Shown: positions 12,524 through 25,030 of the stretch, piece by piece | Numbering within the stretch: the stretch's first letter is position 1 | Layout: every line of letters starts with the position of its first letter | DNA from: Chlorokybus atmophyticus | Taxonomy: Eukaryota > Streptophyta > Chlorokybophyceae > Chlorokybales > Chlorokybaceae | Direction: 5' to 3' | NCBI GenBank assembly: GCA_009103225.1 | Contig: RHPI01000671.1 | Span: 195,350-259,349, forward strand | DNA: 64,000 nucleotides | Position numbers and translations under genes: made by a program | Notes under the pieces: model-generated | What the model was told of the DNA's origin: nothing | Database searches by the model: none | Seen by the model: the letters and a program-made list of their open reading frames with translations, nothing else

Positions 12524-15500
12524 ATGGCCAATTCTGAGTCGGATGAGGGGGTGGACTGGAACTTCACGACAACGCAGCAGGCGGCGTTCAACATGGAACC
12601 CCTTGAAGACGCCCACGGCAAGTTCTTCAACGACAATGTGTACCCCGACGGCTACACCCTTGACAGGGTATGCCAAAGATCTGCTGATTACTTTTGATAT
12701 TATATTACACATCGGGTTCTAGTCTTATACTTTGTGTGAAAGTGATGGATGAATTTCACTCAACTGTGTGCTCTGCTGAGTGGACAGCTAGCGGAGGGTT
12801 TGACATGTGACAACTTGCAATGCTATGCATGTGCCTGTACAGTGCTGTGTATGTGCATGTACATGTGCATGTGTGCACGTGCGCATGCGTGTATGAGTGC
12901 TTGCATGTGTTGGGTGACAGGGACAACCAATTGGCATGTGTGCGAATGTGGTGTTGCGGGGCAGGTGTGCGTGTCGGTGATAGACACGCCGGAGTTTCAG
13001 CGGCTGCGAGAAGTGAAGCAGCTCGGGGCGTCGTACTTTGTGTGGCCGACGGCAAGCCACAACCGCTTTGAGCACTCGCTCGGCACCTGCCACCTCGCCG
13101 CCAGCCTCGTCAACCGATTCTACACGTACCAGCGCTCCGAACTCGACATGCAACGCCAAGACACCGTCGTAGTCAAACTCGCCGGTCCGCTACTCATGCA
13201 TGCATCAACCAACAACAATGACACCAGCAGCAGCAGCAACAACAACCAAATTGCGTGTCTAAAAGTGCATGCACGCAGGGCTTTGTCACGACATTGGACA
13301 CGGCCCCTTCAGCCATGTGTTTGACAACGAGTTCATGAAGGAGATCCACAACGGCGTCAAAGTGTGGTACGATGTGAGGAGGAGACTACACTGCATGTTT
13401 GGTTGAGCACAGCTGAGCTCGGTGTGGTTGTTGTTTTCGCAGGAAACACGAGGAGATGTCGGCGAAACTCGTGGAGAAGCTCATCGATGACAACAACATT
13501 GACATATCAGACACAGAGCGCAGGCGTGTCCAGGTGCCAATTCACAACCTCATTACATTACACATCGGCCTCTAGTGCACAACTTATTGATGTTGTTGCT
13601 TGTGTGACTGATGTGTGTGTCCTTATGTGGGTGACAGCTTTACTGTGTTGCGTGCAGGACCTGATTGTGTCAAGCACAAAGCCTGTCGGCTTGCAGAATG
13701 TAGGTAATCTCAGTAACTAGAATTGCCCAATAGTTCATTGCAATTGTAATGTACTGCTGTAACGTAGGCTGAGCTGACTTTGCATTCACTTGAGACATGT
13801 GTACTCTGTCAGGGACACAATGACAGCAAGCAGTTCTTGAAGGAAATTGTTGCTAACGGCCGCAATGGCGTGGATGTGGACAAGTGAGCTAGCTCTGCGT
13901 ACTTGCTTTGTTTCAGGTGATATTGACAACAAACCATTCATTGTGTGTTCATAAACTGTGCCTTGCATGCAGATGGGACTACATCATGCGAGACTGCAAA
14001 GCGTGCGGAGTAAGCAATGGTGTTGAAGTGAAAAGGTAAACACCAACAATTGGTGCATGCCGTGGCTGTGGGCTCCATTCATGCATGCAATGGCACATGC
14101 GTGCATGAGCGCACAAAACACTCGCATGCATGCGCACATAGTGGCTCGTGCTAAAGATCAACACGCTTTTCATAGAGTGAAGTGATGTGCAAGGTGATGT
14201 ATGAGCGCTTGTACATGCACCCGCACGGCCACATTTGCTGCACTGTTACAGGATGGAGAAGGCAGCCAGGGTCATTGATGACGAGATATGCTACCAAGCC
14301 AAGTGCGGTGAGCGCTGCCTGATGTGTGCATCTTGTGACACTGGCAATTGTGCGGTGTTGATGAGTGCTATAGTCAAGTGGGTTTTCCTTGCTGCAGCCA
14401 AGAACCTGCACGGGCTCTTTCAAACACGTTGCACACTGTTTGACACCGTGTACATGCATCCGAAAGCCAAGGTTGGCGCAGTTTACTTGACTCATCTTGT
14501 GTACTGTGAATATGCTCTTGTGGTATGCTTCAAACCTGTCATGCCACAGGCAGCTGAGTACATGCTGCGGGATGCAATGCTGGAGGCCGAACCCGTGCTG
14601 AAGTTCTCAAAGATTGTGGAAGACCCCGAGGAGTTTATCAAGGTTGGGTGTGTTTTCACTGCTGCAGCTTACTTTGATACACCCGCCACACATCGGACAG
14701 AAGCTAACTAGCTGTGTTCTATTCTTCATGCAGTGGACCGACAGCGCGATTATGGACAGGATCTACTGGTCCAGTGATCCGGCGCTGAAGAAGGCGCGGG
14801 ACATAATTCATCGTCTGAAGACGCGCTCTCTCTACAAGGTTGTAATAAGGAGGCTGTTTCTTTTGTTGCTGCTGCTGATGTCCATGATTGTCTCTTTCTG
14901 GCTTTACTTTGACTGTGTTAAATGGGCTGTTGCCTCAATTTCAACAACAGTTGTTCACTGCAGCAAGGCTTCCTGGCTATTGCATTATGTTGAGGGTACC
15001 TTGTTGGAGGTTGTTCAATACTGTTGTCTTTCTGTTTCTGTGCACGATGCTGCCTGCAGTTTGTCAACCAGTACATAGCGCAAAACGATGCCAAGGACGT
15101 GACGGCTATGGACATTGTGTCACATCAGGTAAACTTCTGCACTGGCTCTGTTGGGTGTTTGGTTTACAGTATCAACACTTGATGCCATGTCGGGCGTATG
15201 CCTGTTGTGGACTCGATGCACTTCGTGTTTCAGCTGATGTGCAACTTTGCGTGCGAGTGCAGAGTGGAAGCGTGCTCACGGTGGATGACGTGATCGTCGA
15301 CAACACCGTGATCACATACGGGATTGATGGCGAAACCAATCCGCTAAAGCAGTAAGTTCTGGCATCCGCATGTACTGGTTATGTTACATATCGCTTGTTG
15401 GTTGTTCACAAGCACCACTGGCATTTACCCACTCTTTCTGACATTGGGTGCTGCTGTGCGCAGGATACACTACTACACGGTACATACGCGTTGCTGCCCG

Positions 15501-16070
15501 CCTTAATGGTCGCAACTTGGCGAATAGTTCCAACATGCAGGAAGTACATGTGACATGCCCGTGTTGTGCAGAATTCATGGGACACTGAGAAGTATGAGAT
15601 TGATCCCGAGCAAATCACCGCCTTTGTGCCCGCCAAACTGAAGCAGCGCAAAGTGCGGCTGTTTCTCAGGAGGGTGAACAACGAAACGGTGCGCAATGCA
15701 TGTAGACTTCGTTTTCTGTGCAGCATCGAACCCAAGCACCATAGCATGCACACATGTTTGGGCTCACCTGTATGCTTCGCGCTGTGTGTGAAGCTGTACT
15801 GGCATGTAGATGCATGTTGTGTGTTGTGTCGCTGAGATAGATTGCCACACGTGGCTTGGTGTTGTTCAGCTTCTAAGTGGTGTGTTATATGTTATGCAGA
15901 TCAAAGTGGCAGATGAAGCTTTTAGGGAGTACCAACGCAAGGAGCTAGGTAAAGTGGTAGAGGCGCACTCAACACCAATGAGGCTTGCAAATGGCAACGG
16001 CAGCCTGGTCGATGCATCCACTAAAAGACGCCGCATCGATTTCCACGAACGCAGGGAGGACGCACTCTGA
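12524..16070 (+). CDS. SAMHD1-like: SAMHD1-like HD-domain dNTP triphosphohydrolase
   Basis: Sixteen exons (first 12524-12667, last 15900-16070) join in phase to 502 aa. The protein aligns along the whole HD domain of SAMHD1: [21 protein letters not shown] (His85), [12 protein letters not shown] (His125-Asp126) and DVDKWDYIMRD (Asp218, Tyr222, Asp226). All four metal ligands and the substrate Tyr/Asp are therefore present. The family hydrolyses dNTPs to deoxynucleoside plus triphosphate and sets nucleotide pool size; in animals it also restricts viruses. The N-terminal SAM domain of the human protein is missing, as in many protist homologues. In the [11 protein letters not shown] segment the position of human His370 appears to be Phe, while the later Tyr and His are kept. 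The C-terminus has a basic KRRRIDF stretch that could be a nuclear signal. One exon is only 16 nt (15464-15479). Confidence 0.92.
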
Positions 16071-16493
16071 CTGTAGGCTCTCAAACAACCGACATCATAT
16101 AGCACCTAATAGATGCAGCGGTTCGTGTTTTCAGTCACCTGTGTTTACAATGTAGTTGCACTGGCGGCTGTCATGAAGTATATGTTTGCTATGAGATGGC
16201 TGCGGAGTGCACCTCTCAGCGCAACATGCTTGTTCCCGTCGCTGGATAGCCACCGCCACAGACTTGGTGGCGTCTAGAGACGCTGCAGACAAATGATCTG
16301 GTACTGTGGCACTGTAACTGCGGCAACTCTGCACACAGTTATGCCGACACTGGTGAGGCCAAATGACAGCTGCCATGAATCATTCATAATGAATGCCATA
16401 GTAACGACACCATTATTTGTGTTGAGATGCAACGCATTTCCCATCGTCGACATGAAGCTGCACTGCAACGGGTCCTATTGCAGCAGTTGTGCC

Positions 16494-16497
<4 letters not shown>

Positions 16498-16551
<54 letters not shown>

Positions 16552-16552
16552 N

Positions 16553-16628
<76 letters not shown>
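16498..16628. repeat. (CT)n microsatellite, about 130 bp
   Basis: Nearly pure CT dinucleotide run with a single N at 16552, so its true length is uncertain. It creates spurious Ser-Leu and Arg-Glu frames on both strands. Confidence 0.98.
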
Positions 16629-16632
<4 letters not shown>

Positions 16633-17448
16633 GGCTGTGTGGCAAATGATGATATTGACACTTGCTGTGATGCATGTTACAGTCGTCGGGGATAGGGTGT
16701 AGTGGTAGTATTAGAAGTAGTGAGGTTGTTGGTAGACTCAAGTGTGGTTAGTTCGGTTATTACAGTCTATGCTGTTGCATGCTGTGTGTAGTATGCTCTG
16801 CTGCGCAGGTGGTGCTAACGTCGTACCCTGCCATGGTAGCTAGGGCCTTATTAGTCTAGCTACTTGCGTCGATCGTGTTCTAGCTTCCTTGATTGTAGTC
16901 CGTGTTCTGTATAGCTAGCTGTGCTGTGCTCTGTCCCCCCCCCCCCCTTCCGTCTTTGCTGTGATAATGCCACCGCGCTTGCTTGTGTGCTTTGAGACTT
17001 CTGTTTGCACACGCATTTACACTCCGCCTCTTAAGCTTTATGCTATATGCTATCTATGCATGTGCGCATTGCACTTCGCATCTTATGTTCACATGCGCAC
17101 AAGGCAAGCACCTTGCAGAGCAAAACAAAAAGCAATAACTTTGTAGTGTTTTCCATTGCAATAATGCTTTTTACGACAAAATTCAAGAACACTGGCTCTC
17201 AGCCACCATGACTTGAACTGCACTACCCTTAAGCAACCGCAGCCATGGGCATGTCGATATGTCATGCTAGCTGTTGTGCCATAGCAGAATCGCAATGATG
17301 GCACGATGGTGCATTGCATTGTTTGAATGAAATGGAGCACCCGGTGTTACACATTTTATGATGACTTGTTGTCTTTATATAATTGCTTTTGGCTTACCTA
17401 TTACTTATATGGGTTGTAATCCAGCAATGACTTATAATTAACAGTAGC

Positions 17449-17610
17449 ATAGTGAGTATTAGAGTAGTTTGGCATAGTCTGTATGCAGCTGTATGAGAAA
17501 GTCGACCAAAGTTATATATTTTTAAATGTTTAACATTGCCATAGCGAGTATTAGAGGAGTGTGGCATAGTCTGTATGCATCTTTTGTGAGAAATACGACA
17601 AGTTTACCCA
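17449..17610. repeat. Imperfect direct repeat, two units about 93 bp apart
   Basis: Both units share GAGTATTAGAG, GGCATAGTCTGTATGCA and a GTGAGAAA/ATGAGAAA-GACAAG-like tail. They lie just beyond the 3' end of the U2 snRNA gene. Confidence 0.6.
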
Positions 17611-17767
17611 GTTTTCAAGTCAAGCTGATAAGCTACATCACAGCATGGGGCTTGAAAGTGTTGAGCGGGTGGTGCATGTGGGGCGGTGTTGTGCTCTTTG
17701 GTTGGTGAGTTGAGTTGGCATGGAGCGGTTTGTTGGAAAGGGTGATGGTGGTCCCCTTGGAAGGGGT

Positions 17768-17963
17768 GGGCTGCGCCCTCCTCTGCTGCAGTGCAATGCT
17801 GAGGCGACGCTGGGAGCCTCGGGTGAGCAAGCCCACCCATACGAGACCCCCACCCAAACAAATTAGTTTAATATCATTGTGACCCGATGGGCCACGTATC
17901 AGATATTAAGCTGATAAGAACAGATACTACACTTGATCTTAGCCAAAAGGCCGAGAAAGGTAT
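17768..17963 (-). ncRNA. U2: U2 spliceosomal snRNA
   Basis: Read on the minus strand, the 5' end begins ATACCTTTCTCGGCCTTTTG and continues through the near-invariant U2 head. This includes the branch-site pairing element within GTGTAGTATCTG, stem IIa (ATATCTGATACGTGGGCCAT), and an Sm site ATTTGTTTG after CTAA. Stem-loop III is GGGTGGGC-TTGC-TCACCC, followed by a stem-loop IV region. U2 RNA binds the intron branch point in the spliceosome. The 5' end is firm; the 3' end is set by the usual plant length of about 196 nt and could be off by 10-30 nt. I could not recognise a plant upstream sequence element. U2AF35 is encoded 3.4 kb away. Confidence 0.95.
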
Positions 17964-20900
17964 ACCTCAACACCGGAAACTGTCAGATAATGTACCCCCG
18001 GCGGATTGCTTGCGAACGTGCATAGACTGCTGGGGCCCGCATCGGATGAACATTGTGCGACATAACGTGATCGGACGGTGCACGTCTGATGAGCAGGCAG
18101 AGGTATCGGCACATCATGCCGCATAGCACACGGCGGCGGCGGCGGAGGTGCCGTGTTAGCGTAGGGTGTACAGGGAGGCGTCTCTTCGAAGCGTGATGGT
18201 AAGCCTAGAAGGGTAAGATCAGCTTGAGGGTAAGCTTAGCTGTTGGGCGCAACCACAACCGGATTGCTGCATGCGGATGGTCACCTCGCAATGCCAGCGT
18301 GCAGCAGAGTGCCGTCATGCACGTGTCAAAATGAACAGCCTGCAGCACATGAACATATCGCAGAGTGCCCACGCAGAGCTCACACACGCACGCACAGTAA
18401 CATTCACGCACACCCACGCAAACGTGGAGCAGAGCAGAAACACACATGCACCAGTCAGAGCGCAGAAAAGATACACGCCTTCCTTACGCACGCACACGTA
18501 GTATACACCAACGCACGGCAGCATGCAGTACACCGCACACACCTTAACTCCGATTAACTACTTCATATCTGATCTGTTCAACTAGGCTTGATGGGGGCTG
18601 TAGGTCGCTGCTGTTGTAATGTCTCACGACTGCCTGCCTGCATACTGTTGCTGCTGCTGCTTAATGCATAGCACATAGTCAGCCCTCCCCTTTGACCAGC
18701 ATGTACCGGCTTTAACCAGCGCGAGCTTGGCGCAAACCACCGCTGCTACAATATGATCGTAAACAAACGTTGCCAAACGGACTTCACGAGCTGAAAATTC
18801 AAGTAGTCTATGTATTGCTTTATTTGTGGTTTGAATTTCTAAAGGATGAGTAGGTTAGGTACTGCGCTCGCGCCTTAACGAATAGATTGTCACTATACGA
18901 AGCTTAGCGTTGTAACTTTAGATGTACGGAGGTGGTTTCAAGCTGAATAAGACTTATCATGAAAAACAAGTGTGCACTTGCGGCTTGATGGCTGTTGCTG
19001 GCATGATGTTTGAAATTTATTCAATTATGTCACTTGGTTTACAAGTACAACGGAAAGGCTCAAAATGCCAGCAGAAGTAACACAGTTAATAAGCTGAAGA
19101 TATGCAATGATAACACATAGCTGCAATCAACTGCAAGCAGCGCGTCCTACGGTGGAGGCAAACATGGCAATGGCTGAAGCGGCCTAGATGCAATTTGCTG
19201 TGTAGTTGTTGTGGTTGTTGTGGTGTGGTGTAGGCATGGACGCCGTGTATGTCTGCTTGCTGTATTGTCTAATATACCAAGTGTTTGATGCCTGTACACA
19301 CCCATCTGCTGCTGCTTAAGGGTCTGGTTCAGGCTAGTTGTGTTGAGTTGTAGTAAGATGTGCATAACTCTGCCTTGGCCCCCATGTAACCACATGACAA
19401 CTTGCTTGCCATTGCTCTACTGCCACCTACTTCGGGGTTTGCCACATGCAACCATTGTGTGTTATATACGACAACACACTTCGTGTGTGTATATGCTATA
19501 AGTCAATTGTATGGCCGACACAACCCGCCCCTGTATTACTTGCTTCCATTGCTGGATGAGCTATGCGTGTGCCGAGTGTTTGCGGGTGATTTGCATGTCA
19601 CATACTTGGATAGCTCATACACACCAACGACTTTAACAACCATGGCAAGTGATGACATCAGTTGCTGCCAGCTGTGATGCTAGCCGCTGTTGTTAATTGA
19701 ATTTGTGCTTGCTTGCCCCTCCCCTCCCGTGCCCGCACTTCCCTAGCATACCCCCTGAGTCACCGCGGTCAGACACCATGCGTTACCACGGAGGCGGGCA
19801 CGGCGCTGTTAAAAGATTGCGTCGGCGTTGTAAATGCTATGCATGTGCTTTTTATAATAATGTCAGCCTATGAATTGAGGCATAGAAGCGAAAGGCATGC
19901 ATGCGGACCGCACACACGTGCGAGTGTACGACAATGTGGAGTAAAATTGCTCATGCATAGGGTATGAGTCATATTGCAAACATGCAGTGTGTGCACACAT
20001 GACCAATGTGTGCAAGGCATTGACGGCATTTTTAGAATAGTTTGAAAATTTATGTACACTAGCGAGTGATATGCATGTGCTAATATAGTGTTTGCATTTA
20101 TGTGTTGTTTGGTAGGGAGTGACTAGCACGCTGCGACACCGACACAGCAACTGCCTGATTAGCGTGATGTCATCCTGAATATGCATGTGAAACCCTAACG
20201 ATTAAGCGGCTGCCGAGTGATGGCAGTGCGTTGTGAGTGAGCTGGCGGCGGCAAGGGGGAGAGAGGGGGGAGTTCGTTGACTCTGCTGCTGTCGTGGACG
20301 CTGCAAGGCTGACCGCTAACCACAGCCGTGCTGCAGGTGACTGCGCATGTATGCATGCTTGCATGGCTTACCGGGTGTTAGCAGTAGTCAGTAGAGTAGG
20401 TAGAGTAGCCCGGTGGTGAGCTACGTGGTAGTGTGAATTGTGAGTGGTATGATTGTGGGATGGTGATAATCGCTGTGCATGAGCATATGCCGCGTGCATG
20501 GTATGTACTTTTGTAATAACATACTACACACAATAACACTCCTTGCCAACGTGGCTAATCCGCTGAAGTTGGAACCCCAGGCACCTTAGCTTTGTGCACA
20601 TAGCCTGCAAGCACCGTTTTCCGCATGGTTCACACTATCGCTTCTATTAGCTGTTGCTCGACAATTACCATTCACATGGTGTCCGGCTGATTGCCCCGAA
20701 CGAGTGACGCGCTGCTGTGAAACATGCAACGCATCACTCAATTCTTCTAGCCAATCATTTGATACTGGTCGAGTTCCAAATGCTCTTATTGGGCGCAATG
20801 CGTCGGTAATGCTTGAGAGTAGCGATTGCAGATGTTACATAGTTGAACTTGCAAACTGTGGCAACAAGGGTGTGCAAAATTTACCGTCAGAAACTGACAC

Positions 20901-21362
20901 CCAAACACACCTCTATGATCACAGCATACAACGTTGAATAACCGCCAAACTCGCCTCCAATAAGACACACAGCAAAGTGCCTATGGCAGCACATCAACCT
21001 TCTTGATCGACGTTCTTCATCTGCGGAGGGCATGCAAAATCTCCTGCAAACAGGATCGCATATACAAAGCTCCACCTGGCCACCATGAAGGCATCCTGTT
21101 GTCTTGACCTGCCAACACGAATGCAGTGCCGTGTCCTGTCAACTGCTAACAACCAGACACAAAACACAACCTGGGCAAGACATGCTCGAGAGAAGCCACA
21201 GATGCCAACCCATGAACCTGCAACCTGCGCTACAGCTCGACAACTACGTCAGAGGTAACTGCCAGAACCCCACATGCTGCCCACACCACTCCAATAACAT
21301 CCCAACCATAACACGTAACAGGCACAAGCAACAAGCTCCACCTGCTCAAGACAGCGTGTCGT
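17964..21362. other. Gene-free spacer upstream of U2 and downstream of U2AF35
   Basis: Contains the U2 promoter side, ACGCACGCACAC-type low-complexity sequence at 18360-18550, AT-leaning sequence at 18.8-19.1 kb and one short dispersed-repeat copy at 20366-20416. I see no gene with supportable splice signals. Confidence 0.55.
20366..20416 (+). repeat. Dispersed repeat, short copy
   Basis: Ends AGTAGAGTAGGTAGAGTAGC then CCGGTGG, matching the end of the family also seen at 9545-9598 and 50850-50912. The opposite AACGGGG end is degraded. Confidence 0.55.
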
Positions 21363-22681
21363 CTAGTGGCCAGTGGGCTGTCCTGGAGGGGGAGGTCCTG
21401 GTGGAGGAGGCGGGGCACCTGGAGCAGCACCTGGAGCCGCAGGAGGTGGTAGGCCACCTTGAGCAGGAGCCTGCGCCACTGCTTCTCGTTCTCGGTTCCA
21501 CTGCTCGATCTTCCTACGCCTTTCCTCACTGCCAGCACGGTCATGGCGATCGCGGCCACCATGACCATCACGCTCGCGCTCCCGACCGCGCCCTTCCCTC
21601 TCTCTGTCTCTGTCTCGGGGGCCGCCGCGATGGACCGGGCTTCGGCTGCGCTCGCGGCGAACCCTGTGCGCGTCTCTGTCTCTGTCATCGCGCCCTCTAC
21701 GCGGCGGCGGACTGCGGCTGCGCGCCACAGGCTTCTCAGGGCTGGGACTCCGGCTTTGGCTGCCATCCTTGCGATACCGCCCAAACAGTTTCTTGCGCAA
21801 TTCACGGCTGATCCGCTTCAGATGCATGAAGTTGCAGTAACCGCCGCGATGGCATGTGTTCTCCTCGTACTGGCGGCATGTGGCCTCGCGAAAGTCTGTC
21901 ACAGGCGAGAAGTCCACGATGATGGGGCGACCAGCATAAAACCTTCCTGTTAGCGCTTGTAGCGCTGCTCCTGCGGCCTCCTCCTCTCTAAACTTCACGT
22001 ACACATTGCCCACCATGTGGTCTGCAAGGTTGTCACATACATTCAAGTTTTCAATCTCGCCAAATCTGCTGAGCTCCTCAAAGATATCCTCATAAAAGTC
22101 CTCAAAATGCTCTTGCACCTGGGCACAATAGCAACGTGCTGTTAGCTGTACAGTTGTAGGTGAACATTGCGAAATGTAACCACACGAAGCACAACTGCAG
22201 AGGGTGTGCATAAGCTTACCTTTTTCATGTCCACCTGCTGTACAGGGTTTCCAGTTGCGTCAAAGCCCTGCTGCACTCCCGCGTCCAAGCTCTGGTACAA
22301 ATTGGCGAGCAGCACCGTCTGGCTCATCGTGGGCTTGTTGTGAATGCGGGAGCACCGATCTCCATGACGACAAGCACCCATCTTGAAATAAAAAGGACAG
22401 TTGACACGGTCCTTTTCCGTCCCTGCGAAGCGCAACAGTCAGCAAGCATACACAACATTGTTGATGGACGAACTAGGGTTGGAGTAGAGCTGCACATAGC
22501 ACAGGCGACCGCACAAACTGCAACGCTCCGGATGCTTGCTCCCTGACGCACATCGCAACCATGCAGAGACACAGGCTGCTACTACAAGCATTTCTCAACC
22601 CCTTTCAACCCAAGCGCAAGCTTCGCATGCAACACAAGGAGCACTTCGCTTACCGAAAATAGACGCCAAATGTTCCGCCAT
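21363..22681 (-). CDS. U2AF1: U2 snRNP auxiliary factor small subunit (U2AF35)
   Basis: Three exons (22654-22681, 22220-22422, 21363-22118) give 328 aa starting [10 protein letters not shown]. Zinc finger 1 is [20 protein letters not shown] (C-x8-C-x5-C-x3-H), followed by a UHM/RRM-like domain ([20 protein letters not shown]). Zinc finger 2 is [19 protein letters not shown] (C-x7-C-x5-C-x3-H). The C-terminus is RS-like ([10 protein letters not shown]) and ends in a Gly/Pro-rich tail. U2AF35 recognises the AG at the 3' splice site with U2AF65 and recruits U2 snRNP. The order and spacing of domains match the plant and animal family exactly. Confidence 0.96.
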
Positions 22682-22928
22682 GGTTACAGGCCTCTTGCAG
22701 ACAAATTTTTAAGGAAAATTTCACAAAAAGCGTCAAGGTGCGCCCGCAGCGCCCACGGCCAACACCTCCAACCGGCTCCGCAACGCCGCCGCCGCCGTCC
22801 CAGCGGGCTAGGGTTTGGCTGATACGGAAGTTGAACTGCTAGGAATCTGCTAGGGAACGAACATGCCGGAAGCTCCAGCACGTTCGCTAACGTTGGTGGT
22901 AATTTTCATGAAGCTTCGTGGTCCGTTA

Positions 22929-23452
22929 CCGTATTTACCCCATAAGAGTTCCCCCCTCTTTATACAGTTCCCTCCTTGATTAAGCAGGGGCGAACTCTAT
23001 ACCGGGGGGAACATTATTCCAGCAGCGGAACTGTATCGTCTAGCAGGCGGCTGCCGATACTGTCGTTAAAAACGTGAATACTGTGCCGTATCTGATTACG
23101 GCAGATACCGGCGGCCGAGACTGTAGATTCCCGCGACAACCACGGGCCAGACTGCAAAGTGCCGCCGATTGCATCATGTACATGCATCATGTACATATAT
23201 ATATACCGCTATATGATACATTTATTACTTATAACATATTCACTATTTTACATTACACTGTTATATATATACTATACACTATGTATACACCCATACATAC
23301 ACTCTTTAATAGTATATATCATGTATACATATATACTGTTCCCTCCAAAGGGAACATGAAAAGGGGGGGAAACTCCATCATGCAATAATTCCCCCCGTGT
23401 TTTAACGAGGGGGAACTGTATAAAGGGGGGAATTCTAATGGGTTAAATACGG
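22929..23452. mobile_element. MITE-like element with terminal inverted repeats
   Basis: The left end reads CCGTATTTACCCCATAAGAG, then TTCCCCCCTCTTTATACAGT. The right end is the reverse complement with few changes (...ACTGTATAAAGGGGGGAATT...GGGTTAAATACGG). The termini are about 45 bp and the whole about 520 bp, with an AT-rich TATA-repeat core and no transposase. This is the structure of a non-autonomous DNA transposon. Confidence 0.7.
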
Positions 23453-23472
23453 TGAATGATACAAGTGCGCAC

Positions 23473-24066
23473 CCGTATTTACCCGTATAGAAGCCCCTCC
23501 NNNNNNNNNNNNNNNNNNNNNNNNNNNNNNNNNNNNNNNNNNNNNNNNNNNNNNNNNNNNNNNNNNNNNNNNNNNNNNNNNNNNNNNNNNNNNNNNNNNN
23601 NNNNNNNNNNNNNNNNNNNNNNNNNNNNNNNNNNNNNNNNNNNNNNNNNNNNNNNNNNNNNNNNNNNNNNNNNNNNNNNNNNNNNNNNNNNNNNNNNNNN
23701 NNNNNNNNNNNNNNNNNNNNNNNNNNNNNNNNNNNNNNNNNNNNNNNNNNNNNNNNNNNNNNNNNNNNNNNNNNNNNNNNNNNNNNNNNNNNNNNNNNNN
23801 NNNNNNNNNNNNNNNNNNNNNNNNNNNNNNNNNNNNNNNNNNNNNNNNNNNNNNNNNNNNNNNNNNNNNNNNNNNNNNGGGAAGGGCGGTGTGGTGGCGG
23901 AGAAGAGCCCCCCCCCCGACAAGAACCGCTGGCAAAAAAGGGTGGAGGGCTTGTGTAATAAATCCCATTTGCGGGCAAATATAGGCTCTACAAGCCCTCC
24001 TCCCGACACAAAAGGGTAGGAGGCTTATATAATAAACAAGGGCTTCTCCAAGTAAATACAGTGGGT
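23473..24066. mobile_element. Second inverted-repeat element, holding an assembly gap
   Basis: The left end CCGTATTTACCCGTATAGAA + GCCCC is mirrored on the right by GGGCTTCTCCAAGTAAATACAG. It shares the CCGTATTTACC terminus with the element 20 bp to its left but has a different inner end. Positions 23501-23878 are N, so the interior is unknown. AGGAGGCTTATATAATAAA-like units recur near the right end. Confidence 0.6.
23501..23878. other. Assembly gap (378 N)
   Basis: Run of N between C-rich and G-rich flanks. Confidence 0.99.
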
Positions 24067-25030
24067 AAGACATGAGGTATTAATAGAGTGCAGTGTCACA
24101 ATTGTGCTACTACTCGTATTGAGTTCTTTGTTGCAGCCCACTTACATTTTTGCAGCTTTCGTAATATCTTTCAATCGTCAAATAGGTTTATTTATCACAT
24201 TAAATATAAAACCATAAATGATGCAGCAAAACGTGTTCTGACAAAATGTTTATATAGTCATTGTTGCATTACATAATGTACTTAACAATAACAAAATAAT
24301 TAGTACGTGATTATGTATTATGGTATAATACATTATGATAGGTAACTTAACAATATGATACATCATGAGTAATATCATACCGATATTGTAACTGTTTAAT
24401 ATATTGTCACCTTGTAAAATAATAAATTTTAGGTCAAGTACATACAACCTGCGACTTATTTTTCTTATAAAAAGCGTACAATTGCAATGTACTCGCCTGT
24501 TTGTTTATGATTATTGTGTCACCAATATTAATAAATGTCAAATGCTTTCACGACGTTACCTTTAATAAAATGGGAGACCCATTGCACGCACCGAAAGTTT
24601 GCGTCTTGTTCCCACTATATAGGTTGTGCAACATCTAGCGAGCTCCATGCACTTAAAACATGCATATCAACCACGGGTCAATTGGCATGTAGACGCGTGG
24701 TAGAATTGTCCGCCATGTAGAGGCTGTCGAGGTGTGCATGCCTGTAGATGTGCTTCTACAATGGCGCATGCAATGCGTTTGTTCTTTCGGCTTTGTTGTC
24801 ATCGGTTGTTTTGAAGAAGCGAGGTTTTCAAGTCATCAATGCACGCACCGCCAACGAGCTCCTGCCTGACAACAGGCACCCTTGCGCCATCATGCATGCT
24901 GTCAATCACTGAGGGCGCACTCACACGCGCGCATGCACGACTCACTCGCAGCGTCGGCGGTGGTGGTAAGCATAGCGGCGGGGCCGTCAGAGTAGCGGAT
25001 GGCATACGCGCAGACCATCCGATCAGCACC

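Larger units (their letters stand above)
16071..17767. other. Gene-free spacer with simple repeats
   Basis: Contains the SAMHD1-like 3' flank, the CT microsatellite, a C homopolymer at 16935-16947 and an imperfect direct repeat at 17449-17610. No coding frame is supported. Confidence 0.6.

Noticed and set aside
16384-16741. Long Arg-Glu and Ser-Leu repeat proteins on both strands
   Set aside because: They are pure translations of the CT microsatellite and cross an N.
17604-17861. Small minus-strand proteins over the 3' part of U2
   Set aside because: They are shadows of the snRNA gene and its flank.
23319-24073. Open frames of about 200 residues
   Set aside because: They run through 378 N, which were counted as open sequence.
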